Below, in pieces: positions 15,596-23,756 of a stretch of 64,000 bases of DNA. The position numbers were made by a program, and so were the translations under genes. The stretch is from Paenibacillus lignilyticus. GTDB taxonomy: Bacteria; Bacillota; Bacilli; Paenibacillales; Paenibacillaceae. How positions within the stretch are numbered: the first letter of the stretch is position 1; each line of letters begins with the position of its first letter. Under the pieces are notes generated by a model. It saw only the letters and a program-made list of their open reading frames with translations. It searched no databases and was not told the origin of the DNA. Location of the stretch: contig NZ_JAGKSP010000004.1 of assembly GCF_017942085.1 (NCBI RefSeq), positions 310,001-374,000 on the forward strand. The letters are read 5' to 3'.

Positions 15596-17314
15596 ATGGC
15601 GCGTTTATTTTCCATTCGCAATTATTTGCCGTTCACGTACAAAATGATGATTTCCTACCTCTTGCTCGTGCTCGTCACGGACTTCGCGATCGGCTACGTA
15701 TCGTACGGGATGCTCGTCAAGTCGCGTACGGAGGTGGCCGAGACCGGGATCCGGGCGGCACTCGAGCAGACCAGGAATAACGTCGATTACCGGATGACCG
15801 AAATTCGGCGCATTTCCGATCAATTATTCGGCAATTTGGCGTTTCAGCGAGCTTTGCAGCGTCAGGGAGACCGGCTAAGCATGTATTACACGATGATCGA
15901 CGATATTTTTCCGGAGCTGCAAGCGCCGCTTAATCTGTTCGGAAGTCCCATCCGCCTGACGCTGTACGCCGTTAACCCCCTAATCGGGGAAGCGGGCAGA
16001 TCGAATGCCGCAAGTCCGATCACGAAAAGCGAATTCTTGGTGCAATCGTATGACGTCCTGAAGAATCGCCAGTGGTTTCAGCAGCTGCAGGCTTCCGCTA
16101 CGGATAAGAACATCTGGATACAAGCCGATTCGGACAAAGAGCTGGGCAACCTATCGATTTTTCGCAAGCTTGTCTCATTCGGGGATTATCGAACTGCGAT
16201 CGGCTATATCCGAATTACCGTCAACATTGACAGCCTGATCGGCAATCTGACCAAATATCCGAAAGAGCAGGGCATGGGCATCCGCGTCATTGACCGCGCC
16301 ACCGGCAAGGCGATGTACGAACGCGATTCCGCGTTGCCCCAAGCGGCCGGAAAGGCCTACTTGAACTTGCGCGAGGAGGCGGCGGAGACGCCGTTCTCCA
16401 TCGAGGTGCAAGTGCCTCGCGAGTACTTGAGCAAGGATGCGAAGAAGCTTCAGCGGACGCTCGGTTTGATCTGCGCAGCAAGCTTCGCCGTCATGGCGGG
16501 CATCGGATTCGCCGTGGCGGCCTTGTCGGGTCGAGGGATGAAGCGAATCGTCTCGCTCATCCGCGCTTTTCAGGACGGCAAGCTGGATCGCAGGCTCGAA
16601 GCGAACGGCAATGACGAATTCGGGCTGATCGCCCATTCGTTCAACAGCATGGCGGCCAGCATCCAGACGTTGATTCAAGATGTGTACTTGCAAGGCATTC
16701 ATAGGAAGCAGGCGGAACTTGAAGCGCTGCAAGCCCAAATAAATCCGCATTTTCTGTACAATACGCTGTCGACGATCAGCAGCCTGAATAATCTCGGCAA
16801 GAAGAAGGAAGTCACCGAAACCGTGAAGCTGCTGTCGAGATTTTACCGGTTAACGCTCAATAACGGCCAAGTGATCATTCCGCTCGAAAATGAACTGGAG
16901 CAAGTGTCGGCTTACCTCGATATTCAGAGAGTCAAATATGCCGACGCCTTTCAGGTATACGTGGACATGGATCCTGCGGTTAAAGATGTGAAAATCATTA
17001 AACTGCTCATGCAGCCGTTCGTCGAGAACATATTCAAACATGCTTGGTTTGGAGAGACGATCGCGATACGTCTGACGGCCAAGAGGGTCGGGAATGATTT
17101 GGAACTGAAAATTATCGACACCGGCATCGGCATGCGTCCGGATAAAGTCGACCGGTTGCTTTGCGGCGCCGCGGAGTCGAACACTTATGGGCTGAAGAAC
17201 GTGGAGGAACGGATCAAGCTTCGGTACGGTCCCGAATACGGCGTGCAAATTGCCAGCGTGTACGACCGTCCGGCTGCTGCTTCCCATTCAGACGGAAGGA
17301 TCCGATCTGCGTGA
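15596..17314 (+). CDS. YesM-type sensor histidine kinase with altered C-terminus
   Basis: Membrane sensor kinase of 572 residues: TM1 about 17-38, extracytoplasmic sensor to about 285, TM2 about 290-312, HAMP, then the His_kinase domain with H385 in INPHFLYNTLSTISSL and a HATPase domain with DTGIGM and YGLKNVEERI. The last ~14 residues after SVYDR are out of frame. In another frame the bases read LPIQTEGSDLREDTSYPGN and stop at 17345, which is the expected kinase tail, so a short out-of-frame deletion hit the gene near 17265-17275. The catalytic core is intact. The response regulator that should follow is reduced to a remnant. Confidence 0.88.
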   Translation: MARLFSIRNYLPFTYKMMISYLLLVLVTDFAIGYVSYGMLVKSRTEVAETGIRAALEQTRNNVDYRMTEIRRISDQLFGNLAFQRALQRQGDRLSMYYTMIDDIFPELQAPLNLFGSPIRLTLYAVNPLIGEAGRSNAASPITKSEFLVQSYDVLKNRQWFQQLQASATDKNIWIQADSDKELGNLSIFRKLVSFGDYRTAIGYIRITVNIDSLIGNLTKYPKEQGMGIRVIDRATGKAMYERDSALPQAAGKAYLNLREEAAETPFSIEVQVPREYLSKDAKKLQRTLGLICAASFAVMAGIGFAVAALSGRGMKRIVSLIRAFQDGKLDRRLEANGNDEFGLIAHSFNSMAASIQTLIQDVYLQGIHRKQAELEALQAQINPHFLYNTLSTISSLNNLGKKKEVTETVKLLSRFYRLTLNNGQVIIPLENELEQVSAYLDIQRVKYADAFQVYVDMDPAVKDVKIIKLLMQPFVENIFKHAWFGETIAIRLTAKRVGNDLELKIIDTGIGMRPDKVDRLLCGAAESNTYGLKNVEERIKLRYGPEYGVQIASVYDRPAAASHSDGRIRSA

Positions 17315-17345
17315 AGATACGAGTTATCCCGGCAATCAAAGCTAA

Positions 17346-17407
17346 AGGAGACATCAGGGGGGCCGGGAGAATATCGGAAAAAGAATAAAAATGAAGTTCA
17401 TCGTTGA
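17346..17407 (+). pseudogene. C-terminal remnant of an AraC-type response regulator
   Basis: After AAAGGAG (17344-17350), a ribosome site just behind the intended kinase stop, the bases at 17354-17407 read SGGPGEYRKKNKNEVHR and stop. PGEYRKK is the usual last motif of YesN-type AraC regulators (TPGEYRKK). The regulator's start and roughly 1.5 kb of its body appear to be missing, leaving ribosome site and tail joined. This fits the kinase lacking a partner. Confidence 0.6.
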
Positions 17408-17496
17408 ATTCTTTTAGTTATAGTTGCCCCGCTTACTTATGTCGAATCCTGTCTCTTTCTTATAATGAGTCCAGTAGATAAGAAAGGAGTAGAGGC

Positions 17497-18267
17497 ATGA
17501 TGACAGAGAAACGGCATACCTTCTGGCGCGACGTCGTGAAGTATCGAACGATGTTGATCATGATCTCGCCGGCCGTGTTGTTGGTCTTGCTATTTTCATA
17601 CGTTCCGATGGCCGGGATTGTGATCGCATTCAAGCAGTTCAAATACACGGGCGGCGTGTTCGGAAGCCCTTGGGTGGGGCTCGACAATTTTAAATTCTTC
17701 TTCCAATCCGGCGATGCTTGGCGCGTCACGCGGAATACGGCGTTATACAACATCGGTTTCTTGGTGCTTGGGAACCTGCTGCAGATCGCGGCAGCCGTCC
17801 TGCTGTTCGAAGTCGGGGGCAAATGGTTCCGCAAAATCATTCAATCGGCGCTGTTCCTTCCGTATTTCATTTCGTGGGTCGTAGTCGGCTCGATCGCATA
17901 CAATTTCTTCAGTTATGATGTCGGTGCAATCAACAACGTACTGGCTTCGCTTGGAATGGAACGCATCGACATCTACAATACGCCGGCTTATTGGCCCTAT
18001 ATCCTCGTATTCTTCCATACGTGGAAGCTGCTCGGCTACGGCACAGTGATGTACTTGGCCGCCATTACGAGCATCGATACGGAGATGTACGAAGCGGCAG
18101 AGATGGACGGCGCGAACGTCTTCCAGCGCATTATGAAAGTAACCGTCCCGAATTTGACCCCGACCTTCATCATCCTCGCGCTGCTGGCGGTGGGCAATAT
18201 TTTCCGCGGGGACTTCGGCTCGCGGTTGAGCCGCAGACGGAAGCGTTCAGCGCGGACAATACGATAG
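17497..18267 (+). pseudogene. Truncated LplB-type sugar permease
   Basis: The first ~240 residues match an Lpl-type permease: YVPMAGIVIAFKQFKYTGG, SPWVGLDNFKFFF, the EAA loop MYEAAEMDGANVFQRIMKVT and GNIFRGDFG. At about 18219 the expected LFYQVTKN-like continuation and the last ~70 residues are lost; the frame runs on into Arg-rich codons to 18267. The bases after the joint are the 3' part of a different gene read in another frame. The ATG has AAAGGAG upstream and a TATAAT at 17461-17466. The product lacks at least the last membrane helix and is unlikely to work. Confidence 0.85.
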
Positions 18268-18509
18268 ACGGGTATACGCGTCCTTACGGCGGCCCGCATC
18301 TTTGGCTGTCAAAGCCGATGGAGCACGAGGAGTGGGTGGAACTATCTTGGCTGTCGTCGGTCGAAGCAGGCGTCATCCATGTCACGTTCAACGATGACGT
18401 GAGCGAGGATCTGATCAATCTGCACCATTACGAGACACCGTTTAAAGTCATGCCCGAGTTGGTGCGCGATTACTTCGCTAGCCGCAGGGCTCGGACTTCC
18501 CACAAGTGA
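18219..18509 (+). pseudogene. 3' fragment of a FAD-dependent oxidoreductase-like gene
   Basis: From the joint at 18219 a second frame reads LAVEPQTEAFSADNTIDGYT, then RPYGGPHLWLSKP, EWVELSW, and ITFNDD-like HVTFNDDVSEDLINLHHYET to a TGA at 18507. This resembles the C-terminal domain of the large FAD-dependent oxidoreductases (FAD_oxidored family) found beside sugar importers in Paenibacillus. Its N-terminal FAD domain is gone. The call is from recalled family pattern and is less certain than the permease part. Confidence 0.6.
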
Positions 18510-18539
18510 CGGATCGAAAAGGGGCCATACATTAAAAAA

Positions 18540-18576
18540 AAGAAGCCCTGCAGCCTAACAGGCTGCAGGGCTTCTT
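18540..18576 (-). terminator. Strong bidirectional terminator
   Basis: A perfect 17-bp stem (18540-18556 with 18560-18576) around AAC. On the minus strand it is followed by TTTTTTT, closing the importer operon at 18608-21760; on the plus strand it also ends the decayed locus. Confidence 0.92.
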
Positions 18577-18607
18577 CTATAGGAGCATTCTTGTCTATCG
18601 GGATCAA

Positions 18608-19462
18608 TCAGCCTTTAACGCCGCCGGCGGTTAAACCTTCAATAATTTGCTTCTGAAGGACGGCGTAAATAATCATGACCGGCACGATGCTGTATACGAT
18701 TCCCGCCGACATTTGAGCGTAATTCGTGTTATAGATATCGCGGAAACCGACCATCCCGACCGGCAGCGTTCGCAATTCATCGGTGGAGATGAAGAAGTTC
18801 GCCATTAGAAACTCGTTCCAGTTTCCGATGAAGTTGATGATAAAGACGGTTACCAACGCCGGAACTGTGATCGGCATAATGATTTTAGCGAAAATTCCTT
18901 TCGCACTCAATCCATCCACGACAGAGGCTTCTTCGATTTCACTCGGGATCGATTTCATAAACGCCGACAAGATGATAACCGTAAATGGGATCGCCCCGGC
19001 GGTGTAGGGGAGAATGAGTGCCATGTGGGTACCCAACACAGGTTGACCGAAGATCACCAACTTATTCAATAAGATGAAAATTGGCAGAAGTAACGCGCCG
19101 CTCGGAATGAGCAGGCCGATCAGTATGAATTGGTATAATCCTTTGCTCATTTTCTTATATCGCATCCGTGTAATCGCAAAAGCTCCCATAGAGGAGAAGA
19201 TAATCGTCGCGATGGAACACAGCGTGGCGATATACAAACTATTAAGGAAGTAAACGCTGATTTTCGCATTCACCCAGGCTTCATAGTAATTTTCAAAATG
19301 AAACGAGGAAGGGAAGCCGAACGGATTGCTTGCAATCGCTTGATTATCCGACTTTATGGACGAGAAGAGAACGAATAGAAACGGATAAAGGGTCACGACT
19401 AAATAACCTAATAAAATAATATGCGGGATACTTTTCTTCACTGATCTTAGTGTTATCGTCAT
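18608..19462 (-). CDS. Sugar ABC transporter permease, MalG type
   Basis: Permease of 284 residues with six predicted helices. The EAA loop EIEEASVVDGLSAKGIFAKI lies near residues 185-205, and the C-terminus is EGLTAGGVKG. The start ATG shares bases with the stop of the preceding permease (TAATG), so a longer frame extending to 19756 was rejected. It is third and last in the minus-strand importer operon, ahead of a strong terminator. No ATPase is attached. Confidence 0.94.
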   Translation of the reverse strand: MTITLRSVKKSIPHIILLGYLVVTLYPFLFVLFSSIKSDNQAIASNPFGFPSSFHFENYYEAWVNAKISVYFLNSLYIATLCSIATIIFSSMGAFAITRMRYKKMSKGLYQFILIGLLIPSGALLLPIFILLNKLVIFGQPVLGTHMALILPYTAGAIPFTVIILSAFMKSIPSEIEEASVVDGLSAKGIFAKIIMPITVPALVTVFIINFIGNWNEFLMANFFISTDELRTLPVGMVGFRDIYNTNYAQMSAGIVYSIVPVMIIYAVLQKQIIEGLTAGGVKG

Positions 19463-20343
19463 TAGTATTCGACCCTTTCGACTCTTCTGGCAACTAAAAA
19501 TTGGTACAATGCTGTAAGAATGAGAGAGAAAATGAAAATCAACACCCCGATGGAGTTGCCATATCCGTATTTCGCGTTCGTGATTCCGTATTTTATGAGA
19601 TAGGTTGCCATGACATCCGTTACTCCGCCCGGGCCGCCATCGGTCATTACAATGATAATATCGGCCGCTTTCATCGCACCCGAGATGGAAAGCATAATCA
19701 CAACGGAAATGATAGGCATAATAAGCGGCACCGTAATTCGGGTTGCGCGGGTCCAAGCGCTGGCTCCGTCGACAATTGCAGCTTCATCTATTTCTCTTGG
19801 AATGGACAATATTGCAGCAAGGACCATCACGACGTAGAATCCCGTCCACTGCCACGCGTTGGTTATCAAGATCGAAAACATAGCCCAACTGGTGTCGGAT
19901 AACCACATGACAGGCTGTAATCCGATTTTAGTCAAAATTTGATTGAACAAGCCGATGTCCGGTTCGTAGATGAAACTCCACAAGATTCCGATTACCGCAG
20001 TGGACATGACGGAAGGGACGAATACGGCCGTTTTATATAAACCCTTGAGTTTCTTTACATTACTGATTAACAGCGAGAAGAAGATAATGAGAGGCACCTG
20101 CACGAAAACCGAGAACAGAATGAATTTCCCGTTATTGAGAACGGAGTCCCAGAATAAAACGTCCCCAAACGCATGCTTAAAGTTTGTCAGTCCATTAAAT
20201 TTGGCTTCGGTAAGACCGTTCCATTTCATGAAGCCCGTAGTGAAAGCAGAAATCATCGGATAAATGAAGAATAAGAGATAGAGTAGAAGGAGAGGCAGTA
20301 AAAACAGGACATAGGTCCAAGGGTTTCTTAATGTTTTATTCAT
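19462..20343 (-). CDS. Sugar ABC transporter permease, MalF type
   Basis: Permease of 293 residues. A first helix follows LRNPWTYVLFLLPLLLLYLL, and the EAA loop IDEAAIVDGASAWTRATRIT is near residues 187-206. GGPGGVTDVMATYLI is the conserved segment seen in MalF/UgpA proteins. GGAGGAAACG precedes the ATG. A terminator-like hairpin lies between this gene and the binding-protein gene upstream, which should make receptor mRNA more abundant than permease mRNA. Confidence 0.94.
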   Translation of the reverse strand: MNKTLRNPWTYVLFLLPLLLLYLLFFIYPMISAFTTGFMKWNGLTEAKFNGLTNFKHAFGDVLFWDSVLNNGKFILFSVFVQVPLIIFFSLLISNVKKLKGLYKTAVFVPSVMSTAVIGILWSFIYEPDIGLFNQILTKIGLQPVMWLSDTSWAMFSILITNAWQWTGFYVVMVLAAILSIPREIDEAAIVDGASAWTRATRITVPLIMPIISVVIMLSISGAMKAADIIIVMTDGGPGGVTDVMATYLIKYGITNAKYGYGNSIGVLIFIFSLILTALYQFLVARRVERVEY

Positions 20344-20394
20344 CGTTTCCTCCGCGATAATCAGACATTGGCTGCATGAATCGTTCTTATGAAA

Positions 20395-20428
20395 AAAGTA
20401 CCACCCACTCTGAGGCGGGTGGTACTTT
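20395..20428 (-). terminator. Intercistronic hairpin/partial terminator
   Basis: AAAGTACCACCC (20395-20406) pairs with GGGTGGTACTTT (20417-20428), and T residues follow on the minus strand. It lies 15 bases beyond the solute-binding gene and before the permeases, a common arrangement for adjusting receptor to permease ratio. Confidence 0.8.
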
Positions 20429-20443
20429 CCTTGCTTATATCAT

Positions 20444-21760
20444 TTAGAAATCGTCGTTGTTTGCTGCATTCTGAGCTTTTTGCACGGCGTCCAGCATGGC
20501 TTTAGGCGTAATTTTGAGTCCGATTAGTTTTTGAATGCCTTCGCTGAGCGCCGTATTGACATCAGGCTGAACCAAGGAATCGAATGCCGGGAAAGCGCCG
20601 CTTGCTTTGTTGCCTACTTCGATAATTTCTTTTACGAGGTTGGAGGCTTTGGCTTTAGCCAATTTCGTGCTGTTTACTTTCATGGAAGGCAGGACGCCGT
20701 CTGCTTCAAGCCCGCGAATTTGCATTTCATCGTTGTACATGTTCTTGATAAACGATTTAACAAACGCTAATTGCTTTTTGTCGTTTTTAACTTTGGCGGA
20801 GAAACCGTAACCGTTGGAGAAACCACCGTTAACGGCTGTTTGGCTGCCTTTTCCACCGGCTACCGACGGCAATGGGAAGTAGCCCACTTTGTTAGTCAAA
20901 TCTCCGGCTTGTTTAGGATCCGCGAATACGCTGGAAGCCCACGAACCGTCATACATCATAATAGCCTCGCCACGAATGAGTTGGTTGCGTTGTTCGGCAT
21001 AATCCAAACCGAGTTCGCCTTGTTTAAAGTAGCCTTTTTTCACCCAATCTTGGTACTTCGTAAAGGCTGCTACCATTGGAGCGCTGTTCCATTTCGTTTT
21101 ACCGGTTGTGAAGCCATTCGTAATATCCGGACCTGCATAACGGGCCCACAGGGTGTTGGCTGTCATTAACGGTACCCATGCGGCTTTGGATGCTTGCGCG
21201 AAAGGCGTTTTGCCGTCTTTTTTAATCGTTGCAGCCAATGTCTCAAGTTCTGCCAATGTTTTAGGAGTTTTCAGACCTTTGGCTTTAAAGTACTCTTTAT
21301 TGTAGAAATAACCTTCTTGGTAGCCGCCGATTGGCAGACCGTATATTTTGCCGTTCACTTTAAATTCATCCAAGGAAATAAACTTATTAGACAAGCCGAG
21401 CTCTTTCAGAATCGGTGTTAGATCCAGCAGTCTGTTTGCTTCAACGTAAAGCTGCGTATCAGCTCCGCCGAACAGATCGAAGATTGCAGGCGCTTTGTTA
21501 ACGACCATTTCAGAACGTAATTTCTCTTTGCGGTTGACGTCCGAATCTACGCCGTCCAGTTTGTATTTTACTCCGGGAACTTCTTTTGAAACCCTGTTCA
21601 AGACATCTTTAAGGATATTGAAACGTTGTTGTTTCGCCTCGCCCAATTGCGTATGTCTGATCACGATGGTGTCGGATTTTGTTGCCGCACCAGCTGAACT
21701 TAAGACAGTTGTCGACGCAAGTACTACGCTAAGCGCTGGGACCAGAAGTCTCTTTTTCAT
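20444..21760 (-). CDS. Sugar ABC transporter solute-binding protein, signal peptide without lipobox
   Basis: Family-1 binding protein, about 438 residues. The N-terminus is MKKRLLVPALSVVLASTTVL followed by SSAGAATKSD, an ordinary Sec signal peptide with an AGA-type cleavage site. No cysteine follows the hydrophobic core, so it is not lipidated, unlike the other three importers' receptors here. The mature part includes YGLPIGGYQEGYFYNKEYF and MMYDGSWASSVF, typical of the CUT1 receptors. The ATG at 21760 was chosen, with GGGAGG at 21772-21777; an upstream in-frame start at 21778 adds MGGSFT. It begins the minus-strand operon, divergent from the kinase/regulator pair. Confidence 0.88.
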   Translation of the reverse strand: MKKRLLVPALSVVLASTTVLSSAGAATKSDTIVIRHTQLGEAKQQRFNILKDVLNRVSKEVPGVKYKLDGVDSDVNRKEKLRSEMVVNKAPAIFDLFGGADTQLYVEANRLLDLTPILKELGLSNKFISLDEFKVNGKIYGLPIGGYQEGYFYNKEYFKAKGLKTPKTLAELETLAATIKKDGKTPFAQASKAAWVPLMTANTLWARYAGPDITNGFTTGKTKWNSAPMVAAFTKYQDWVKKGYFKQGELGLDYAEQRNQLIRGEAIMMYDGSWASSVFADPKQAGDLTNKVGYFPLPSVAGGKGSQTAVNGGFSNGYGFSAKVKNDKKQLAFVKSFIKNMYNDEMQIRGLEADGVLPSMKVNSTKLAKAKASNLVKEIIEVGNKASGAFPAFDSLVQPDVNTALSEGIQKLIGLKITPKAMLDAVQKAQNAANNDDF

Positions 21761-21968
21761 TGTAAATGAACCTCCCAATATGGTTTATGTATCTATTTCA
21801 GAATAAGATTATTAGTAAATTTAGGATAGGGCTATATTTCTATTATTAAAGGATAATTTTGTATAATGACGGGTGACAAGGGAACATGGGATCATATCGC
21901 TAGGGAGAATGGCCTAGTTAGTTCGAGGCGGAATCGCACGTAGTTTTGAGAGGTCGTTTTTGATAAGA

Positions 21969-21977
21969 TGCTATAAT
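21969..21977 (+). promoter_or_regulatory. Extended -10 promoter of the YesM/YesN genes
   Basis: TGCTATAAT, an extended -10 with perfect TATAAT, 46 bases upstream of the kinase start. The 240-base divergent spacer is AT-rich and should also hold the promoter of the minus-strand importer, for which no clear -35/-10 pair was found. Confidence 0.6.
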
Positions 21978-22022
21978 CAGACTTGCTGTAGTTGTGGGAC
22001 ATAATGGAGATAAGACGGTGAG

Positions 22023-23756
22023 ATGATGTTGGCTGTGAAATGGAGTTTGTCTTCGAAGAAGCAAGTTGTGTTTATCATGATGATTTTTGTTATCCCGCTT
22101 GTACTGCTGCTAATCATTTACAATATTTATGTAGTCAACGTATTAAATAACAAAATTGAACAAACGAATCGGAATTCCATTATGCTGTATCAGAACGCGT
22201 TCGAAAAAAATCTAAGCAATGCGGATACCTATATGTCGAATTTAGTATCGAGCGACACCAGTTTTATGAAATTAATGTTTAAACAGGATCCGATAGATTT
22301 GCAATTTTATGCGCAAGACATGATGAAGAAATACCAGGGCTATTTTCAGACGAATGAAATTATCGGGGGCATGTTCGTTTATTCCAAGCCGAATAACCTC
22401 TTTTATAAAACGTATCGTCATAACTATTCCCATGACGTACGAGAGGGTACCGAAAGTTTTTTGAAAGCCGTCCTTCAAACGAAAGAAAACTATCGGTCGC
22501 GGGGGTGGTTCCCGCAAGAAATCAACGGCAGCTATTATTTGTTCCGTATATTAGGATCCCGGGATACATTTACGGTTTGTATGATCGATTTCAATGACAT
22601 GATCATGCCGCAGCATTTCAGTCAAAAGCAAGGAGGCAGTTTCTTCGCCTTCGCCACACAAGAGGGTGTGCCGCTGACTTCCATCGCTACGATTCAGGAC
22701 AAGGGAATAGCAATTCGAAAGCATAATGAAACCCATTATATTTCCGGCAGTCCCCAAAAGTATTTTATTGTGCAGAACTACTCGGCTTCTGCCAAATTAA
22801 ATTATATTTATATCATGCCGTATCGAGGTTTCCTGTTCAATCTGGACACGGTCCAAATCGCTTTCTTGGTCGGCTCCGTGTTCATCTTATTGCTGATGTT
22901 TATTTCGTTCCTGTTATTGGAGCGTTCTTACTTTAAACCGCTGAAGAGAATGATGGCCACGATGAAACAAATCAAGAACGGGCATGTGAATGCGACCATG
23001 AGTACAAGCTCCGGCGTCAACGAATTTAGGCAAATGAGCAGTACCTTCAATGAAATGATGACGGAAATCAAAGATTTGAAAATCGAAAGCTATGAGAAAG
23101 AGATGAAGAAGCAGCAGGCGGAGCTGCAATTTTTGCAAATTCAGATTAAACCGCATTTCTACTTGAATGTGCTTAAAAACTTGTTCGGGATCGCGGAACA
23201 GAAGAAATACGATCAAATACAGGAAATGATCCTCTTACTGTCGCGGCATTTAAGATATATGTTCCAAGAGAACTCTTCCTTGGTCCCGCTCGCGGATGAA
23301 ATCGTAAGCGTAGAGAACTATATGCAATTACAGCAGATGAGCGCTTCTCGTAAATTGATTTGCAAAACGAACGTAGACGGCCGGTTAAAGGATTTTCGGA
23401 TTCCGCCGATTTCGATATTGACGTTTGTAGAGAATGCCATTAAACATGCCGTTTCCATCCATGGCCCGTTAATCATTTCGATCAAAGCCGCTCTGCTTGA
23501 AACGAATGAAGATAAATTCGTTAACATTACGGTCATGGATAACGGAGCCGGATTCTCTGATGAGATGCTTGTCCTGTTGAATGATCCGAATCCGTCTTCT
23601 TCGAAGGACCATGTCGGCATATTGAACGTGATCCGAAGATGCAATGTGATTTATCAGAATAAGTGCACGTTTTTATTCAGCACTTCAGGCGGTGCTTGCA
23701 TCGATATATTTATTCCGTATCATTCGGATGAAGAGAAAGGGAGAGTTTCCAGGTGA
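22023..23756 (+). CDS. YesM-type sensor histidine kinase
   Basis: 577 residues: TM1 about 17-37, extracytoplasmic dCache-like region about 40-275, TM2 about 280-302, HAMP, His_kinase with H378 in IKPHFYLNVLKNLFGI (the usual NPHFLYN is changed to KPHFYLN), and HATPase with FVENAIKHA and DNGAGFS. Divergent to the binding-protein operon and overlapping the response regulator by four bases (GTGA). This intact pair probably senses the extracellular sugar and switches on one of the two flanking importers. Confidence 0.92.
   Translation: MMLAVKWSLSSKKQVVFIMMIFVIPLVLLLIIYNIYVVNVLNNKIEQTNRNSIMLYQNAFEKNLSNADTYMSNLVSSDTSFMKLMFKQDPIDLQFYAQDMMKKYQGYFQTNEIIGGMFVYSKPNNLFYKTYRHNYSHDVREGTESFLKAVLQTKENYRSRGWFPQEINGSYYLFRILGSRDTFTVCMIDFNDMIMPQHFSQKQGGSFFAFATQEGVPLTSIATIQDKGIAIRKHNETHYISGSPQKYFIVQNYSASAKLNYIYIMPYRGFLFNLDTVQIAFLVGSVFILLLMFISFLLLERSYFKPLKRMMATMKQIKNGHVNATMSTSSGVNEFRQMSSTFNEMMTEIKDLKIESYEKEMKKQQAELQFLQIQIKPHFYLNVLKNLFGIAEQKKYDQIQEMILLLSRHLRYMFQENSSLVPLADEIVSVENYMQLQQMSASRKLICKTNVDGRLKDFRIPPISILTFVENAIKHAVSIHGPLIISIKAALLETNEDKFVNITVMDNGAGFSDEMLVLLNDPNPSSSKDHVGILNVIRRCNVIYQNKCTFLFSTSGGACIDIFIPYHSDEEKGRVSR

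Noticed and set aside
17991-18218. N-terminal part of the 17991-18509 frame
   Set aside because: Up to the joint this is an out-of-frame reading of the permease; only the part after 18219 looks coding.
21779-22022. cre site in the divergent region of the second importer
   Set aside because: No sequence fitting TGWAANCGNTNWCA was found there.
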